18,771 nt of DNA from a bacterium (lineage in GTDB: Bacteria > T1Sed10-126). How positions within the stretch are numbered: position 1 is the first letter of the stretch; the number at the start of each line of letters is the position of its first letter. Made by a program: the position numbers and the translations under genes. Positions 15,539 to 18,771 of the stretch are shown piece by piece. A model generated the notes under the pieces. It did not search any database and was not told where the DNA came from. It saw nothing but the letters and a program-made list of their open reading frames with translations. The DNA lies in assembly GCA_003557545.1 (NCBI GenBank), contig PWOD01000185.1, positions 1 through 18,771 on the forward strand, given 5' to 3'.

Positions 15539-15952
15539 TTAAACTCCTTTCAGAGTAATTAATTTTTGTCCTTCTTCAACACTTTCACCCTCGGAAACAT
15601 GGATGCTATCGACTTCAGCAGCCATCGGAGCAGGAATTTTTGACTCCAGCTTCATCGCCTCAAGGTTAAGCAAATCCTCTCCTGAGGTAACACTATCCCC
15701 GGGTGCAACATAAATTTCCATGACCTTCCCTGCAATAGGAGAAGATATCTCGGTCACTTCAGAACTTGCTGATCTAACCTCACAATCATCTTCTACAGCA
15801 GTCTGCTTACCCGGACTGGCTGCTGTCGCCTCTGAAAAAGCTGGTTTTACTTTCCAGCTATTCTGACCAATAGTTGCACGATAACCATCTCCCACCCATT
15901 CTACTTCTACTTCAATCTCTTCACCCTCATGTACTAAGCTGTATCTGGCCAT
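15539..15952 (-). CDS. Biotin carrier protein of the Na+ decarboxylase (MmdC/OadA-C-terminus type)
   Basis: This is a 137-residue protein. Residues 3-36 form the small beta region seen in decarboxylase biotin carriers (YSLVHEGEEIEVEVEWV). An Ala/Ser/Glu-rich linker runs over about 38-66, followed by a biotinyl domain at 68-137 with the biotinylation motif EAMKLE (Lys101). It should carry carboxybiotin from the carboxyltransferase to OadB. I chose ATG 15952 because GGAGGG lies 9 nt upstream; the in-frame TTG at 15961 directly abuts that site and cannot use it. It is distinct from the AccB-like carrier upstream in the same operon. Confidence 0.92.
   Translation of the reverse strand: MARYSLVHEGEEIEVEVEWVGDGYRATIGQNSWKVKPAFSEATAASPGKQTAVEDDCEVRSASSEVTEISSPIAGKVMEIYVAPGDSVTSGEDLLNLEAMKLESKIPAPMAAEVDSIHVSEGESVEEGQKLITLKGV
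15544..15550 (-). promoter_or_regulatory. Ribosome binding site that points to an ATC start for oadB
   Basis: Minus-strand AAAGGAG overlaps the last codons of the biotin carrier gene. It is 6 nt from ATC 15537 and more than 60 nt from TTG 15480, so it serves only the upstream start. Confidence 0.6.
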
Positions 15953-16015
15953 AGTAACCAACCCTCCGTTATAATCAGAAAAAAATTTCTTCCGATAGAA
16001 CAGTGCCCGACAGAC

Positions 16016-16315
16016 TCAATCAATTCTCTCTGAGCCCTGGAAAAGACGCTCACCCAGCCCAATCCTCTGACGATGTATCTCTACCGCAACAACCGCTATC
16101 ACCGGCTCAGCCAACCGGTCACCGGGAGTTTCCTGCGGGTGACTGTCAACTGTATTATCAGAGCTATCTTTAGTGATTGGTTGAGCCTTTTCAGCGGGAA
16201 AGAAAAATCGCAGTAAAACTACAGTTAAAATCAGCAGCAACAGGACTGCTGCCACCACTGTAATACCCACAACCGACACCAGCAAAACAGTCGGCAAACT
16301 ACCAAAGTTGATCAT
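16016..16315 (-). CDS. OadG-family gamma/delta subunit of the Na+ decarboxylase
   Basis: This is a 99-residue protein with one membrane helix at about residues 8-38, a polar Ser/Asp/Pro-rich linker, and a short C-terminal hydrophobic stretch PVIAVVAVEIHR. This is the build of OadG/MmdD-type subunits, which anchor the carboxyltransferase to the membrane subunit and help assembly. Primary sequence is poorly conserved in the family, so context matters: it sits 9 bp after the carboxyltransferase stop and before the biotin carrier and oadB. The start is ATG 16315; its ribosome site (GTAGAG) is weak, as is common for a coupled gene. Confidence 0.8.
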   Translation of the reverse strand: MINFGSLPTVLLVSVVGITVVAAVLLLLILTVVLLRFFFPAEKAQPITKDSSDNTVDSHPQETPGDRLAEPVIAVVAVEIHRQRIGLGERLFQGSERID

Positions 16316-16324
16316 TGTTTTGCT

Positions 16325-17896
16325 CTACAACGGGATATTTCCATGTTTTTTACCGGGTCGATGCTGATCCTTGTTAATCACCATTTCAAGAGTTTCAACC
16401 AGCACCCGCCGGGTTTCAGCCGGATTAATCACCTGATCGACCAGGCCATCCTCAGCGGCCCGGTATGGTTTGGCAAACCGTTCACGAAACTGATCGATTT
16501 TTTCCTGCCGTTCCCTGTCAGGATCTTCTGCCTTATTTATTTCAGAACTATGAATAATATTAACGGCACCCCGCGCGCCCATGACTGCAATTTCAGCCGT
16601 CGGGTAGGCCATAACAGAATCATATCCCATGTCACGGCTGCACATTGCCACAAAAGCTCCACCATAAGACTTGCGGACTATCAGACTAATTTTGGGAACT
16701 TTAGCTTCAGAATAGGCAAACAACATCTTAGCCCCATGTCGAATAACTCCCCCATGTTCCTGACCAACACCCGGCAAAAATCCGGGAACATCAACAAAGT
16801 TAATCAATGGAATATTAAAACTGTCACAGAGCCGTACAAAACGGGCTATTTTATCAGCACTATCTATATCAAGACAGCCGGCCAGCTTCTTCGGTTGGTT
16901 ACCGACTATACCTACCGGATGACCGGCCAGCCGGCCAAATCCAATAATACAGTTGCCGGCAAAATCAGGTTTGAGTTCAAAAAACTTTCTTTCATCAAGC
17001 ACCGGTTTTATCACTTCCCGCATATCAAAGGCCAGCTTGGGATCAGTAGGAACAACACTGAGTATCTCCTCGGTCGGCCTATCGACTGGATCCTCAACCT
17101 TCTCTCTGGGCGGCTTCTTCTGATAATTATCCGGCAAAAATCTTAATAGTTTTTTTACATTATCCAGACATTCCCGCTCACTGGCGAAACTTATATCAGC
17201 CGTCCCGGTAATTCTGGCATGGGTTACAGCACCCCCAAGCTTTTCAACAGTAACTTCTTCACCGGTCACCTCTTTAATTACCTTGGGACCGGTCAAAAAC
17301 ATGTTGCTGGTCCCTTCAACCATAAAAATAATGTCGGTTATGGCCGGCGAATAGACGGCACCACCGGCACAGGGACCCATTATACAGGTAATTTGAGGAA
17401 TAACCCCGGAGGCAAAGGTATTATTTTTAAAGATCTTCCCATATCCATTTAATGAATGAATCCCCTCCTGTATACGTGCACCACCAGAATCATTTATCTG
17501 GATGAAAGGCCGGCCGTTTTCCAGAGCTTTGGTCTGTACAGCGACTATCTTTTCTGCATGCATTTCCCCCAGAGAACCACCCATGACCGTAAAATCCTGA
17601 GCCATAAGATAGACCTGCCGGGAATCGATTCGGGCAGTCCCGGTGACCACACCATCACCCGCCGGCCGTTTATTTTCCATACCGAAATCAGTACATCGAT
17701 GACGGGTAAAAGGATTCATCTCACGAAAACTACCCTCGTCAACCAGATAATCTATCCGTTCCCGGGCGGTCAACTTACCCTTTTCATGCTGTTTTTCAAT
17801 TCGTTGCTTGCCGCCACCGGCTTTAAACTCCTCACGCTCCCGGTGCAGCTCATCAATCAACTTCTGCATCTGATCAAGATTTTCTTGTTCATCCAT
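16325..17896 (-). CDS. mmdA: Acyl-CoA carboxyltransferase, methylmalonyl-CoA decarboxylase alpha-subunit type
   Basis: This 523-residue protein is a full-length carboxyltransferase of the MmdA/PccB family, with paired N- and C-terminal crotonase-like halves. Oxyanion-hole regions are visible as NDSGGARIQEG and GPCAGGAVYSPAITD in the first half, and VPGFLPGVGQE and RKSYGGAFVAMCSRDMG in the second. It transfers the carboxyl of an acyl-CoA to biotin. The length and the presence of oadB and oadG in the operon favour methylmalonyl-CoA decarboxylase over propionyl-CoA carboxylase; glutaconyl-CoA decarboxylase alpha is longer. Substrate specificity cannot be proven from sequence. The start is ATG 17896, 71 bp after the AccB-like gene. 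Confidence 0.92.
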   Translation of the reverse strand: MDEQENLDQMQKLIDELHREREEFKAGGGKQRIEKQHEKGKLTARERIDYLVDEGSFREMNPFTRHRCTDFGMENKRPAGDGVVTGTARIDSRQVYLMAQDFTVMGGSLGEMHAEKIVAVQTKALENGRPFIQINDSGGARIQEGIHSLNGYGKIFKNNTFASGVIPQITCIMGPCAGGAVYSPAITDIIFMVEGTSNMFLTGPKVIKEVTGEEVTVEKLGGAVTHARITGTADISFASERECLDNVKKLLRFLPDNYQKKPPREKVEDPVDRPTEEILSVVPTDPKLAFDMREVIKPVLDERKFFELKPDFAGNCIIGFGRLAGHPVGIVGNQPKKLAGCLDIDSADKIARFVRLCDSFNIPLINFVDVPGFLPGVGQEHGGVIRHGAKMLFAYSEAKVPKISLIVRKSYGGAFVAMCSRDMGYDSVMAYPTAEIAVMGARGAVNIIHSSEINKAEDPDRERQEKIDQFRERFAKPYRAAEDGLVDQVINPAETRRVLVETLEMVINKDQHRPGKKHGNIPL

Positions 17897-17967
17897 TAGC
17901 TTCCAGCTCTCTTTCTTTGCTGAAGTGATTTTTCCGGGGTTAACACCTGGAATATCAGTTGGTTTTT

Positions 17968-18402
17968 TCAGTCCGGCTCAACATAGAGCAATACATCGCC
18001 CTTGCTGACCGGTTCCGCATCTTTTTTACAGAGCTGCCGAACCGTGCCTTTACATTCAGCTTCAATCTCATTCATCAACTTCATAGCCTCAATAATACAG
18101 ACGGTGGTTGTATAAGAGACCTTATCACCCGGTTCAACAAATGGTTTGGCATCCGGCGCCGGTGCTTCATAGAAAGTCCCAACCATCGGTGCTTCAATAG
18201 CCACCCAGTCTTCCGGCGGCTGATCAACATCGCGTGGTTTAGAACCGGTCACAGAGCTCTGTACCGCAGGAGCTGCTGCTGCAGTCCCGGGCTGTAAAGA
18301 GCTCATTTCAACTGCAAAATCCTCATCTGACCAGCCAAGCTTATCAAGCTCTGCTTCCTCTTTCAAACGTGCTATTTCCTGTAAAGTCTGCCAGGGAATC
18401 AC
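17968..18402 (-). CDS. accB: AccB-like biotin carboxyl carrier protein
   Basis: This is a 144-residue protein. The N-terminal 35 residues are helical and charged, a Pro/Ala-rich linker runs over about 36-64, and the biotinyl domain (68-144) carries the AccB hallmark APMVGTFYEAPAPDAKPF, including the thumb, and CIIEAMKLMNEIEAE with biotinylated Lys108. This thumb is typical of acetyl-CoA carboxylase carriers and differs from the second carrier of the operon. Start GTG 18402 overlaps the hflX stop in a GTGA. It may serve an acyl-CoA carboxylase encoded elsewhere or be a second carrier for the decarboxylase. No biotin carboxylase gene is visible here. Confidence 0.9.
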   Translation of the reverse strand: MIPWQTLQEIARLKEEAELDKLGWSDEDFAVEMSSLQPGTAAAAPAVQSSVTGSKPRDVDQPPEDWVAIEAPMVGTFYEAPAPDAKPFVEPGDKVSYTTTVCIIEAMKLMNEIEAECKGTVRQLCKKDAEPVSKGDVLLYVEPD

Positions 18403-18771
18403 TGTTTGATCATCTCCCTCAGGGGCAATTTTTTTGCATAATCAGGTCGTTCAATTAAATTTTTCTTCAATAGATAACGGTATATTGTCCGCTTTAGTTT
18501 CGTCAACCCTTCCCCGCTTTTAGCCGACACAAAATAAGCATCGGGAAATTTCTTCTGGTAACGCTGCAGCACACCTTTTTTTACCCTGTCTATCTTGTTA
18601 AACAGTTTAAAACAGGGTTTGTCATCAACTCCCAGTTCTTCCAGGAGAGTCGTTACTATCTCCAGTTTTTCCTTTAACCTCGCACTATTTATATCGATAA
18701 CGTGGATAAGAAACCGGGCCCGTTCCAGCTCCTCCAGCGTAGCAATAAAAGCATTTTTTAATTTTGGCGGC
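18399..18771 (-). CDS. hflX: HflX-type GTPase (C-terminal 123 residues; runs off the right edge)
   Basis: The minus-strand frame is open from the window edge to TGA 18399-18401. The visible part covers the end of the GTPase domain: ATLEELERARFLIHVID, an ELGVDDKP segment, the G4 motif NKID, and the G5-like motif SAKSGEGL. This pattern fits HflX, a ribosome-splitting and rescue GTPase; the N-terminal HflX domain and the G1-G3 motifs lie outside the window. Its stop overlaps the AccB-like start (GTGA), so it is the most upstream visible gene of the decarboxylase operon. Confidence 0.8.
   Translation of the reverse strand, partial: PPKLKNAFIATLEELERARFLIHVIDINSARLKEKLEIVTTLLEELGVDDKPCFKLFNKIDRVKKGVLQRYQKKFPDAYFVSAKSGEGLTKLKRTIYRYLLKKNLIERPDYAKKLPLREMIKQ

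Noticed and set aside
16343-17146. Plus-strand open frame of 267 codons
   Set aside because: It is fully antisense to the carboxyltransferase gene, matches no family I know and has no ribosome site; it reflects codon bias of the real gene.
17456-17899. Plus-strand open frame of 147 codons
   Set aside because: It is antisense to the same carboxyltransferase and contains no recognisable domain.
16325-18402. Reading the AccB-like and carboxyltransferase genes as an acetyl-CoA or propionyl-CoA carboxylase
   Set aside because: No biotin carboxylase gene is present, and the operon continues with OadG, a second carrier and OadB, which indicate a Na+-pumping decarboxylase. The AccB-like carrier remains ambiguous.
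1-18771. CRISPR arrays, insertion sequences, transposases or phage genes
   Set aside because: I saw no regularly spaced repeats, terminal inverted repeats, transposase or integrase motifs anywhere in the window.

Overview
This 18.8 kb window looks like the chromosome of an anaerobic, probably sodium-dependent bacterium of Firmicutes or Halanaerobiales type. I infer this from the gene content (oxygen-sensitive class I fumarase, biotin-dependent Na+-pumping decarboxylase, partner-switching regulators), the strong purine-rich ribosome binding sites, frequent GTG starts and tight start/stop overlaps, and the moderately AT-rich DNA. No 16S or other phylogenetic marker is present, so the taxonomic placement is an inference.

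Layout. (a) 1-1823, minus: the N-terminal 607 codons of a PAS/GAF sensory protein that runs off the left edge. (b) 2145-5774: a regulatory block. A solitary CpaF/TadA-type ATPase overlaps an anti-sigma-factor-like HATPase gene. Facing them are a receiver-SpoIIE phosphatase and a STAS anti-sigma antagonist. Together they form a complete RsbU/V/W-type partner switch with an unexpected secretion ATPase attached. (c) 5775-6401: 627 bp without a gene, then a 62-residue protein resembling the small domain found N-terminal to HD-GYP enzymes. (d) 6627-9344, minus: fumarase alpha, fumarase beta and malic enzyme, which together would convert fumarate to malate and then to pyruvate. (e) 9484-12163, minus: a cyclic-nucleotide-binding protein without an HTH, an AI-2E-type membrane protein and a sulfotransferase. 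(f) 12411-13325, plus: an MscS-type channel. (g) 13334-18771, minus: hflX (partial), an AccB-like biotin carrier, an MmdA-type carboxyltransferase, an OadG-like membrane subunit, a second biotin carrier, OadB, and an RnfC/PduS-like flavoprotein that lacks its iron-sulfur clusters.

How it fits together. The decarboxylase genes have the parts of a methylmalonyl-CoA-type Na+ pump: carboxyltransferase, biotin carrier, a one-helix anchor and the OadB channel. No biotin carboxylase gene is visible. With fumarase and malic enzyme nearby, the region suggests C4-dicarboxylate metabolism tied to a sodium gradient.

The most unusual points are these. First, oadB and the sulfotransferase gene both lack any ATG, GTG or TTG codon upstream of conserved coding sequence, yet both have a ribosome binding site correctly spaced before an ATC codon. 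Second, a clusterless RnfC/PduS-like gene is translationally coupled to oadB. Third, there are two different biotin carriers in one operon. Fourth, a lone CpaF ATPase sits inside a partner-switching module. Several perfect dyads also sit on candidate promoters.
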